In this document: one piece after another, positions 1 to 5,534 of the stretch
Layout of the letters: every line of letters starts with the position of its first letter
How positions within the stretch are numbered: the first letter of the stretch is position 1
Assembly: GCA_041635265.1 (NCBI GenBank)
Contig: JBFJJV010000121.1
Coordinates: forward strand, 1-9,117
Length of the DNA: 9,117 nucleotides
Direction of reading: 5' to 3'
Source of the DNA: Panacagrimonas sp041635265
GTDB taxonomy: Bacteria > Pseudomonadota > Gammaproteobacteria > Nevskiales > Nevskiaceae
Made by a program: the position numbers and the translations under genes
The notes under the pieces: generated by a model
Databases searched by the model: none
What the model was told of the DNA's origin: nothing
What the model saw: only the letters and a program-made list of their open reading frames with translations

Positions 1-495
1 GGTCTGGCTATTCTGCGGGTGGGCGCCCTGCTCGGCAGCGAAGATGCTTCCTGCAAAGCAGAGGCATCGTTTCGCGCGAATATCGAGGCGCTGCGCAGGC
101 GCTACGCCGATGCCAAGCCCATCAAGGTCATGTATCAACTGGAACCCGACCCGGTTTACACCGTCAACAGCAGCTCCCCGATCAGCGCGGCTTTTGCGCT
201 GTGCGGGGCGCAAAACGTGTTCGCTGACTATGCTCGTCTCGCCGGGCCAGTCTCGCGCGAGGCGGTGATCGCGGCTGATCCGGATGTCATTGTTTTTGGC
301 GAACACGACGATGTTGCCGGCATTCTTCGAGGTTGGGGAAATTTTCCGAATATGCGCGCGCAACGATTCGGCAACCTGATCGCGATCAATGCAGACAAAT
401 TGGCGCGAGCGACGCCAAGAATGGCCGAGGGTACGGCGGAACTGTGCCTGGCACTGGACGCAGCGCGGCAGCGCTTAGGAAAGCATTCGCCCTAG
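1..495 (+). CDS. btuF: BtuF-like periplasmic cobalamin-binding protein, C-terminal part
   Basis: The reading frame is already open at base 1 and ends at a TAG at 493-495, so 164 C-terminal codons are visible and the true start lies to the left. A GTG at 19 is only an internal codon. The sequence reads as the second lobe of a class III (helical-backbone) ABC-transporter solute-binding protein: a stretch with PVYTVNSSSPISAAFALCGA, then an AADPDVIVFG strand typical of the family, a W-G-N-F-P segment, and a final helix with AEGTAELCLALDA. Members carry cobalamin or siderophores from the outer-membrane receptor to an inner-membrane permease. The cobalamin assignment rests mostly on context, because it faces btuB and pduO, which sit under a cobalamin riboswitch. 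It converges on pduO with only 19 bases between the stop codons. A siderophore or haem-binding paralogue is possible but less likely. Confidence 0.75.
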   Translation, partial: GLAILRVGALLGSEDASCKAEASFRANIEALRRRYADAKPIKVMYQLEPDPVYTVNSSSPISAAFALCGAQNVFADYARLAGPVSREAVIAADPDVIVFGEHDDVAGILRGWGNFPNMRAQRFGNLIAINADKLARATPRMAEGTAELCLALDAARQRLGKHSP

Positions 496-507
496 TCGGT
501 CACTCCC

Positions 508-531
508 AGCCGCCCTAGGGCGCTGGCGGCT
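508..531. repeat. Inverted repeat at the btuF/pduO convergence
   Basis: Bases 508-514 (AGCCGCC) are the exact complement of 525-531 (GGCGGCT), with a 10-base loop. A perfect 12-base palindrome, CGCCCTAGGGCG, lies at 511-522. The element contains the pduO stop codon and follows the btuF stop by 12 bases, so it could act as a shared bidirectional transcription end. No T-run follows on either strand, so it is not a standard intrinsic terminator. Confidence 0.35.
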
Positions 532-1087
532 TACCCTTGATCCGCTCGCCGCGGTCCCAGCCGGACTCCGCCGCTCCGTCTGCACGCGCCAGAACCCGCG
601 CTGCCACGAACAGATAATCCGAAAGCCGGTTGAGCACCTTTGTCACGGGCGCGTTCACCGGCTGCTCGGCGTGCAAGGCCCAGGCTGCGCGCTCGGCCCG
701 TCGCGCGACGGTGCGCGCAACATGGCAGGCCGCCGTCGCCGGACTACCACCGGGCATGATGAATTCTTTCAGTGGCGGCAGCTGCACATTCAAATCTACT
801 AGCGCCTGATCAAAGCCGAGCACGTCGTCGTCCTTGACCAGGGCGCTGCCCGGCATGGACAGCTCGCCACCAAGATTGAACAGCAATTGCTGTGTTGCCG
901 TGAGCTTTTGACGAACCAGCTGAGGCAAAGGATGGGTCAGCACCACGCCGATTTGCGAATTGAGCTCATCCACATCGCCCATGGCACAGACACGCAAATG
1001 ATGCTTTGGCACGCGCGCTCCGGTGGTGAGACCGGTGGTGCCGGCATCGCCGGTGCGGGTCACGATCTTGCTCAGTCGGTTACCCAT
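515..1087 (-). CDS. pduO: PduO-type ATP:cob(I)alamin adenosyltransferase
   Basis: This is a 190-residue cytoplasmic enzyme that transfers the adenosyl group of ATP to reduced cobalamin, giving adenosylcobalamin. The PduO/MMAB family signature is complete. The N-terminal ATP-binding motif TRTGDAGTTGL is at about residues 10-20, RVPK at 25-28, and GDVDELNSQIG at 37-47. The helix motif with MPGG, HVARTVARRAER is at about 111-133, and NRLSDYLFVAAR at 153-164. Length is normal for the family. The start is supported by a GGAG at 1096-1099, eight bases before the ATG, and by the usual family opening MGNRLSKI. It lies 37 bases downstream of the btuB stop on the same strand, with no terminator seen between them, so it is probably co-transcribed with btuB and under the same cobalamin riboswitch. 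This links uptake to conversion into the coenzyme form. Confidence 0.93.
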   Translation of the reverse strand: MGNRLSKIVTRTGDAGTTGLTTGARVPKHHLRVCAMGDVDELNSQIGVVLTHPLPQLVRQKLTATQQLLFNLGGELSMPGSALVKDDDVLGFDQALVDLNVQLPPLKEFIMPGGSPATAACHVARTVARRAERAAWALHAEQPVNAPVTKVLNRLSDYLFVAARVLARADGAAESGWDRGERIKGKPPAP

Positions 1088-1125
1088 GACGCTTTCTCCG
1101 TCTTAGCTACAAGCAAATAATAGAA

Positions 1126-2964
1126 CTACAAACTGTATCCGAGCGTGACGTAAGCCGTGGCACCGGGCTGATTGAAGCCGGCAGCGGTCTGGTAATCCTT
1201 GTCCAGAACATTTTCAACACGACCCCGGATACTGAAACGCGAATCCAGCTGAAGGCCAGCGCCCAGATTCACCAGCGCATAGCCGCCATTGACGCGGGTG
1301 CCGATGTCACGTCGCTCGGCACTGCCCAGTACATCAACCGAGACGAATGTTTTGCCGAAATGATGGGCCAGACGCGCGGAAACGGATTTCCTGGCTCGCC
1401 GCAGGAGCACATCGCCGGTGTTGCGATCTTCAGGTTTCTGCAGGATGCCGCTGAGCGATGCCGACCAGTGCGCGGTAGCCAGACGCCAGCTCAGCTCGGC
1501 ACCGCGATTGCGGTAATCGTCGATATTCACCGCACGAAAGCCGAAATCGACGGCGGGGTCATTGCCCGCATCAAAGGCGACGGTGATCAGCTCATCAACT
1601 TCCGATTGGAAGAAGCGCAGATCAATCACCTGATAGCGGCCGATACCCTGACGAAGGCCGATTTCATAGTTGCTGGCTTCCTCCGGCTCCAGATCCGGAT
1701 TGCCGCCGAAGCCGAATCGATCGGTGGCGTCGGGCGCACGAAAGCCGGTGCCGGCCGAGGCGATCAGCTTGCTGGACGCAAGCAGATCAAATCCATATTC
1801 GACATTCCAGTTGAACTGACTGCCAAAGCCCTCGTAATCAGCCAGGTTCACGGCGGCAGAGAAGTGGCTGCGACCAAGACTGATCTCGTCCTGAATGAAG
1901 GCAGAGACGATGTCACGGCTCTCCATGATCGCGGTGCCAAAAGACAAGGCGTCGACTTTCTCACGCGCGCCTGCTGCACCGAAGCTCAGGCGATGGGTGC
2001 TGCTAATCTGGATGATGTTGTGCCAGTCCAGTGTCGGTCGCGTGGTCCGCACATGGTCCTGTTCGAGCAGAAAATTCTGCTGAGCCTGCTGGATGTCATC
2101 CTCCACACGCGAGACCGTGATGCGGCTCTGCCAGTTGCTCAGCGCAGAGATCTGCAGCCCTACCGCCCCGACACTGTTGTGAAAATCCTGAGCCAGCGGC
2201 TCACCGAAAGCGCCACAGGAGCTGACGTACTCGCTGCTGCCCTTGGCACTCCATATCCTTGCAAACAGCTCGGCACCCTCACTGATTTTTGTGTCGCCGC
2301 GCAGATTCAAGGATGTGTGGTCGTATCCGCGCGCGAGCGTGCCCCCTTCGCAACTGGGAATACCGTCGGTGCGCAATTGCTGTACGCCCGCGCTGATGCT
2401 CTTTTCATCGTCGCCATAGCCAAAATTAGCCGTGCTGCCAAAGGTGTTGTCACCCCCGGCGCGCAAGGCCAGATCGACCGTCGGCTTTTCTGGGCGGCGC
2501 GTGATGATGTTGATGACGCCGCTGATGGCGTCTGATCCGTACAGGGTTGAACGCGGCCCACGGACGACCTCGACCCGCTCGATCATGTGCGGGGCAATGT
2601 TCTGCAAGGCAGCGCCGCCCGAGGTCGCTGGATTCATGCGCACGCCATCAATCAGCACCAGCGTGTGATTGGACTCGCCACCGCGAGTAAACAGAGACGT
2701 CTGTGCGCCGATGCCGCCGGCGCGGCCCAGGTCCAGACCAGCATCGAATCTGAGAATCTCGGCGATATCGCTGGCCTGCGCGCGATCGATTTCCTCGCGC
2801 TCGATGACGGTGATCGCGGCCAGCGCCTCCGCTGCCGGGACCGGCGTGCGGGTCGCCGTCACGACCAGGGTGGGCGTATCTGCAGCAGTGTCTGGCGTGG
2901 CCCCGTTAGCGGCAAAAGTGGTCAGGGACGCGGCAATCGCGCCCAGAAACAAGAGGGATTTCAT
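1126..2964 (-). CDS. btuB: Outer-membrane TonB-dependent cobalamin receptor BtuB
   Basis: This 612-residue receptor imports cobalamin across the outer membrane using TonB energy. A signal peptide (MKSLLFLGAIAAS..., about residues 1-22) is followed by a TonB box, TLVVTAT, at 32-38. The plug domain comes next, with LVLIDGVRMN, then ERVEVVRGPRSTLYGSDAISGVINIITRR-type sequence, and then a 22-strand-type barrel. Late barrel motifs include GTGFRAPDATDRFGFGGNPDLEPEE and LDKDYQTAAGF. The length is nearly the same as E. coli BtuB. The frame stays open 47 codons upstream to 3105, but that stretch is the riboswitch and terminator. The ATG at 2964 has a GGAGA six bases upstream and begins the signal peptide, so I chose it. 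The protein ends in Leu rather than the usual terminal Phe of outer-membrane barrels. It heads the btuB-pduO transcription unit. Related siderophore receptors share this fold; the riboswitch makes cobalamin the best substrate call. Confidence 0.93.
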   Translation of the reverse strand: MKSLLFLGAIAASLTTFAANGATPDTAADTPTLVVTATRTPVPAAEALAAITVIEREEIDRAQASDIAEILRFDAGLDLGRAGGIGAQTSLFTRGGESNHTLVLIDGVRMNPATSGGAALQNIAPHMIERVEVVRGPRSTLYGSDAISGVINIITRRPEKPTVDLALRAGGDNTFGSTANFGYGDDEKSISAGVQQLRTDGIPSCEGGTLARGYDHTSLNLRGDTKISEGAELFARIWSAKGSSEYVSSCGAFGEPLAQDFHNSVGAVGLQISALSNWQSRITVSRVEDDIQQAQQNFLLEQDHVRTTRPTLDWHNIIQISSTHRLSFGAAGAREKVDALSFGTAIMESRDIVSAFIQDEISLGRSHFSAAVNLADYEGFGSQFNWNVEYGFDLLASSKLIASAGTGFRAPDATDRFGFGGNPDLEPEEASNYEIGLRQGIGRYQVIDLRFFQSEVDELITVAFDAGNDPAVDFGFRAVNIDDYRNRGAELSWRLATAHWSASLSGILQKPEDRNTGDVLLRRARKSVSARLAHHFGKTFVSVDVLGSAERRDIGTRVNGGYALVNLGAGLQLDSRFSIRGRVENVLDKDYQTAAGFNQPGATAYVTLGYSL

Positions 2965-3014
2965 TGAATATCTCCAGCGATCACGTCCCCGTGCCCGCCA
3001 TGGATTGGCTTTAC

Positions 3015-3034
3015 AAAACCCAGCCAAAGCTGGG
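3015..3034 (-). terminator. Intrinsic terminator-like hairpin of the btuB riboswitch
   Basis: In the RNA sense a CCCAGC (3034-3029), a TTTG loop (3028-3025) and GCTGGG (3024-3019) form a six-pair stem, followed at once by TTTT (3018-3015). An A5 run just upstream (3041-3037) could pair with the T-run and lengthen the stem. Its place right after the B12 box and about 50 bases before the btuB ATG fits a transcription-attenuation expression platform. The T-run is short and is interrupted by a G, so efficiency may be moderate. Confidence 0.65.
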
Positions 3035-3036
3035 GC

Positions 3037-3200
3037 TTTTTGCAGGCCGGTCTCCGGACTTTTGGGCGTTTCTGCGGCGCCTTCCCAGATGCATGTATTG
3101 CGCACCCAGTGGCCAGTCGATGCCGCGTCTTCCCAATTACCGTTGCGGGGGCAGTGTTCGCTTCACACGAACTTCCCGTTTAATGCCCGGCACGCAAAAA
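3037..3200 (-). promoter_or_regulatory. Cobalamin riboswitch upstream of btuB-pduO
   Basis: On the minus strand the leader carries the conserved parts of the cobalamin aptamer in order. These are GGGAAG near the 5' end (about 3177-3172), CTGCCCCCGCAACGGTAA (3154-3137), GCCACTG (3113-3107), GGGAAGGC (3086-3079), and the B12 box core AGTCCGGAGACCGGCC ending near 3042. The closing stem P1 is long: RNA bases 3200-3187 (TTTTTGCGTGCCGG) pair with 3050-3037, with 13 of 14 positions paired including one G-U. The class senses adenosyl- or methylcobalamin and normally lowers expression when ligand is bound. Here it precedes btuB, whose product imports the ligand, and pduO, which makes the adenosyl form. 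The terminator-like hairpin right after P1 suggests control by premature termination. The identity is very secure; the exact ligand form is not shown by what I can see. Confidence 0.96.
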
Positions 3201-3293
3201 TGCATGCAGGGCACACCTGCGGCGCCCATGATAGTCGAGCGTGCCAAAGCGGGCATTGACCGATTTTCTCAGCTGCTCTGGGAGCTTGGCCCA

Positions 3294-3327
3294 GCCCGCG
3301 CAGAAATGGCTCTGTTTCTGCGCGGGC
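3294..3327. repeat. Perfect 13-bp inverted repeat downstream of tsaD
   Basis: Bases 3294-3306 (GCCCGCGCAGAAA) are the exact complement of 3315-3327, with an eight-base loop. It begins 28 bases after the tsaD stop codon, so it is the likely 3' end structure of the tsaD mRNA. There is no T-run after the stem on either strand, so it may stabilise a 3' end or act with Rho rather than as a classical intrinsic terminator. It also separates tsaD from the btuB promoter region. Confidence 0.55.
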
Positions 3328-3355
3328 GCGCAACGGCTAAATGAATTTTCAGTCT

Positions 3356-4372
3356 TTAGCCGGCAGGCGGCCTGAGATCGGCCAGAGGCCAGCGCGGCGT
3401 CGTGAACAGAGCGCCCGTCGGCAGTTGGCCCTCTAGCCGTCGCTCCCAACCTGCCAGCGCAATCATCGCCGCATTGTCCGTGCAGAATTCGAAGCGCGGA
3501 AAGAACAGCTCGAAGCCGGTCTTTTCCGACAAGGCCTTCAGTCTTTCGCGCAGTCGCCGATTCGCGCCCACACCTCCGGCCACGATCAACCGCTGGTAAC
3601 CGGTCTGCTTCAAGGCCCGGGCACATTTGATGGCAAGTGTTTCCGTGGCGGCCTCTTGAAAGGCATGCGCAAGGTCGGCCTTGGTCTGCGCGTCCGGGTT
3701 TTGGGGCATGCGTGTAATCACCGCGGTCTTTAGGCCGCTGAAGCTGAAATCCAGCCCAGGGCGTTCCGTCATTGGTCGCGGAAACTTGAAGATACCGGGC
3801 TTGCCGGATTCGGCCAGCCGTGCGAGATGGGGGCCGCCGGGATACGGCAGACCCAGCATTTTCGCGGTCTTGTCGAATGCCTCGCCGACGGCATCGTCCA
3901 GGCTCTCGCCGAGCAATTCGTACTGGCCGACGCCGCGAACCGCGATGAGCATGGTGTGACCACCTGACACCAGCAGGGCAACAAAGGGAAAGGCAGGAGA
4001 GGGCGATTCCAGCATCGGCGCCAGCAAATGACCCTCCATGTGATGCACCGGAATCAGCGGCAGCTTGTGCGCGCTGGCAATACCGGCTGCAAGCGATGCG
4101 CCGACCATCAGAGCACCGATCAGCCCGGGGCCGGCGGTATAGGCGACGCCTTCAAGCTCGGTGAAAGAAACTCCGGCCTCATCAAGCGTTTCGCGGATCA
4201 GGGGCGCAATCCGCGCAACATGATCGCGCGAAGCGAGTTCGGGGACGACGCCGCCATAGCGCGCATGCAGATCAACCTGTGAGTGCAAGCGGTGCGCCAA
4301 CAGGCCGCGCTCGCCGTCATAGACTGCGCAGGCCGTTTCGTCACAGGATGTTTCTATTCCGAGGATGCTCAT
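3356..4372 (-). CDS. tsaD: tRNA N6-adenosine threonylcarbamoyltransferase TsaD
   Basis: TsaD (formerly Gcp/YgjD) transfers the threonylcarbamoyl group from threonylcarbamoyl-AMP to A37 of ANN-decoding tRNAs, working in the cytoplasm with TsaB and TsaE. The 338-residue protein has normal family length and all main motifs. It opens with MSILGIETSCDETA, then YGGVVPELASRDH at 39-51. The metal-binding HHMEGH is at 110-115 (His111 and His115), LVSGGHT at 134-140, DFSFSGLKT at 208-216, and VAGGVGAN at 264-271. The last metal ligand Asp is in TDNAAMIA at 298-305. The N-terminal ATG is fixed by the invariant family opening, although I see no good Shine-Dalgarno before it. The gene is divergent from rpsU with 137 bases between, the usual gammaproteobacterial arrangement. 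A strong hairpin follows the stop codon. Confidence 0.97.
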   Translation of the reverse strand: MSILGIETSCDETACAVYDGERGLLAHRLHSQVDLHARYGGVVPELASRDHVARIAPLIRETLDEAGVSFTELEGVAYTAGPGLIGALMVGASLAAGIASAHKLPLIPVHHMEGHLLAPMLESPSPAFPFVALLVSGGHTMLIAVRGVGQYELLGESLDDAVGEAFDKTAKMLGLPYPGGPHLARLAESGKPGIFKFPRPMTERPGLDFSFSGLKTAVITRMPQNPDAQTKADLAHAFQEAATETLAIKCARALKQTGYQRLIVAGGVGANRRLRERLKALSEKTGFELFFPRFEFCTDNAAMIALAGWERRLEGQLPTGALFTTPRWPLADLRPPAG

Positions 4373-4439
4373 GGGGGCCGAAGTGTCGGCTGCGCTCGAG
4401 CAATCGACAAGCCTTTTATCCGGAATCGGCTAACGATGC

Positions 4440-4468
4440 TTGTTAAACGGAAGCTCAGGGCTTAGCAT
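4440..4468 (+). promoter_or_regulatory. Candidate sigma-70 promoter for the rpsU operon
   Basis: TTGTTA (4440-4445) and TAGCAT (4463-4468) are 17 bases apart, each matching four of six consensus positions. Transcription would begin near 4475, giving a leader of about 35 bases that includes AAGGAG at 4492-4497 before the rpsU ATG at 4510. I did not find a LexA-type CTGT-N8-ACAG operator in this gap, although one is known at this operon in E. coli. The rest of the 137-base tsaD-rpsU gap shows nothing else I can support. Confidence 0.4.
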
Positions 4469-4509
4469 CTGCGCCCTTTTTTCCTCCGCCCAAGGAGCTC
4501 CGCCTTCTC

Positions 4510-4725
4510 ATGCCGTCAGTCCGCGTCCGCGAAAACGAACCCTTCGAAGTTGCCCTGCGCCGTTTCAAGCGCACTTGTGAAAAAGCCGGTGTCCTCACCG
4601 ACGTCCGCAAGAAAGAGTTTTTTGAAAAGCCCAGTATGGAGCGCAAGCGTAAGCGCGCCGCTGCGGTGAAACGTCAGCAGAAGCGAGTCTCTCGCGATGT
4701 GACGCGTCGCACTCGGATGTATTGA
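4510..4725 (+). CDS. rpsU: 30S ribosomal protein bS21
   Basis: This 71-residue basic protein is bS21 of the small ribosomal subunit, which sits near the anti-Shine-Dalgarno end of 16S rRNA and helps initiation on natural mRNAs. It matches the family along its whole length: a start of MPSVRVRENEPFEVALRRFKR, then CEKAGVL, then a KKEFFEKPSMERKRK segment and a very basic tail ending RRTRMY. Length is exactly that of the common gammaproteobacterial form. An AAGGAG at 4492-4497 lies 12 bases before the ATG, which is rather far, and it sits inside a GGAGCTCC palindrome (4494-4501) that might mask it. It is the first gene of rpsU-yqeY-dnaG-rpoD, which ties translation, replication priming and transcription initiation together. 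The high output needed for a ribosomal protein compared with primase implies down-modulation after rpsU. Confidence 0.98.
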   Translation: MPSVRVRENEPFEVALRRFKRTCEKAGVLTDVRKKEFFEKPSMERKRKRAAAVKRQQKRVSRDVTRRTRMY

Positions 4726-4746
4726 TCTGTTTCTATTGATGTTTTT

Positions 4747-4769
4747 CTCTGCCGCGGTTCCGGGCAGAG
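4747..4769 (+). repeat. Hairpin between rpsU and yqeY, touching the yqeY Shine-Dalgarno
   Basis: CTCTGCC (4747-4753) and GGCAGAG (4763-4769) are exact complements with a nine-base loop. The right arm overlaps the start of the GAGGGAG (4767-4773) that serves as the yqeY ribosome-binding site. A T5 run precedes the stem and none follows, so it is not an intrinsic terminator. It could slow yqeY translation or protect the rpsU mRNA end. Confidence 0.4.
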
Positions 4770-4785
4770 GGAGCTGGTTGAAGCC

Positions 4786-5235
4786 ATGTCTGAATTGAGA
4801 GCGCGTGTAATGGAGGACATCAAAGCCTCCATGAAGTCTGGCGACAAGGCCCGGCTGTCGGTGCTGCGGATGCTGTCCTCAGACATCAAGAATCGTGAAG
4901 TGATTGACTCTGTTGAAATTACCGATTCCATCGTGATTGCGAGCATTGAAAAAATGCTCAAACAGAGGCGCGATTCAGAGTCTCAATTCCGCAGCGGTGA
5001 TCGCGCCGACCTGGCCGACAAGGAGGCGGCGGAAATCGACGTACTCATGAGCTATCTGCCAGCGCAGCTGAGCGATGCCGAGGTTGATGCGCTGATTGCT
5101 CAAGCCATCGCCGAGACCGCTGCTAGCTCCCCCAAGGATATGGGCAAGGTGATGGGCTGGGTCAAACCCAGGGCCGCCGGCAAGACGGATATGGGCAAGC
5201 TGTCCGGTCTGATCAAGCAACAACTGGCAGGCTGA
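4786..5235 (+). CDS. yqeY: GatB/YqeY domain protein
   Basis: This 149-residue protein belongs to the YqeY family, related to the C-terminal tRNA-binding tail domain of the amidotransferase subunit GatB. Its precise role is not established; a link to tRNA metabolism is assumed from that relationship. Typical features are visible: the N-terminal helix with EDIKASMKSGDKARLSVLRML at about residues 10-30, KMLKQRRDSESQFRSGDRADLADKEAAEIDVLMSYLP in two helices at about 57-92, and the C-terminal DMGKVMGWVKPRAAGKTDMGKLSGLIKQQL part at 117-146. No membrane segment is seen, so it should be cytoplasmic. The start has GGGAG 12 bases upstream and matches the family's usual length. It lies 60 bases after rpsU and is followed by a 299-base gap before dnaG. 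Its place between rpsU and dnaG is common in Pseudomonas-like genomes and absent from E. coli. Confidence 0.94.
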   Translation: MSELRARVMEDIKASMKSGDKARLSVLRMLSSDIKNREVIDSVEITDSIVIASIEKMLKQRRDSESQFRSGDRADLADKEAAEIDVLMSYLPAQLSDAEVDALIAQAIAETAASSPKDMGKVMGWVKPRAAGKTDMGKLSGLIKQQLAG

Positions 5236-5257
5236 TCGCGCATTTCAGCATTCGTGC

Positions 5258-5340
5258 GGCCCTCGACTCGCGCCAGCGAAATTAATTTTGCAGTGCTATC
5301 TCCGGAATGTGTGGCGCGCTGGATCTGATCCCAGAGGGCC
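5258..5340 (+). repeat. Nested inverted repeats in the yqeY-dnaG gap
   Basis: GGCCCTC (5258-5264) pairs exactly with GAGGGCC (5334-5340), and inside it CCAGCG (5273-5278) pairs exactly with CGCTGG (5317-5322). Together they allow an 83-base folded RNA with an AT-rich apical part. The gap 5236-5534 has no credible gene. The structure could be a processing site, a protein-binding leader element or chance in GC-rich sequence. I cannot tell which from one sequence. Confidence 0.3.
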
Positions 5341-5382
5341 GGCGGCAACGTCAGCCATGCTCGCAGAAATCCGCTGCTCGGA

Positions 5383-5412
5383 AGCTCTAATTTGACTTAA
5401 GCTGCTTTTTTT
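5383..5412 (+). terminator. Weak hairpin plus T7 run before dnaG (attenuator candidate)
   Basis: AGCT-C-TAA (5383-5390) can pair with TTAAGCT (5397-5403) as seven pairs with one bulged C and a six-base loop. GC and seven Ts (5406-5412) follow. The stem is short and AT-rich, so it would be leaky. A leaky terminator between the ribosomal-protein gene and dnaG is known in the E. coli operon (between rpsU and dnaG) and keeps primase low. This site sits in the comparable place, after yqeY. Confidence 0.4.
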
Positions 5413-5534
5413 CTGGCGGAACCTCCGTGAAACTTCTGTTCCCTCGCGAGATTCGTTGATGGCCGTGGAATCATGCAACTTCTATGAAATTCTTTTGAGT
5501 TTCTCTGGCGGCTTGTGAAAACTGCAGCTTCATC

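Larger units (their letters stand above)
2965..3355 (-). other. 391-base tsaD-btuB intergenic region (btuB leader)
   Basis: No protein gene is supported here. Reading on the minus strand from tsaD, it holds a 13-bp hairpin at 3294-3327, a stretch at 3201-3293 where the btuB promoter must lie, the cobalamin riboswitch, the terminator-like hairpin, and about 50 bases leading to the btuB ATG. The only promoter-like string I see is TATCAT on the minus strand (3228-3233), about 20-30 bases upstream of the riboswitch. It has no convincing -35 box, so the promoter is not assigned. Overlapping open frames in this stretch are translations of structured RNA. Confidence 0.6.

Noticed and set aside
1360..2535. 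391-codon open frame antisense to btuB on the + strand
   Set aside because: It has no recognisable domain and lies wholly inside a well-supported receptor gene; such long antisense frames are common in GC-rich coding DNA.
2965..3105. 47-codon N-terminal extension of btuB to an ATG at 3105
   Set aside because: It translates the riboswitch B12 box and the terminator hairpin, and would bury the clear signal peptide that starts at 2964.
2669..3259. 196-codon + strand frame spanning the start of btuB and the riboswitch
   Set aside because: It covers antisense coding sequence plus a structured RNA and shows no protein-like features.
3255..3260. TTGACC on the + strand as a -35 box
   Set aside because: It points away from btuB toward the 3' end of tsaD, with no -10 partner and no gene downstream on that strand for a kilobase.
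4457..4482. AGGGC/GCCCT stem plus T6 as an intrinsic terminator before rpsU
   Set aside because: The stem is five pairs with an 11-base loop and overlaps a better promoter candidate (TTGTTA, 17 bases, TAGCAT), so a terminator there makes little sense.
4373..4509. LexA/SOS operator upstream of rpsU
   Set aside because: I looked because E. coli has one at this operon, but no CTGT-N8-ACAG-like sequence is present.
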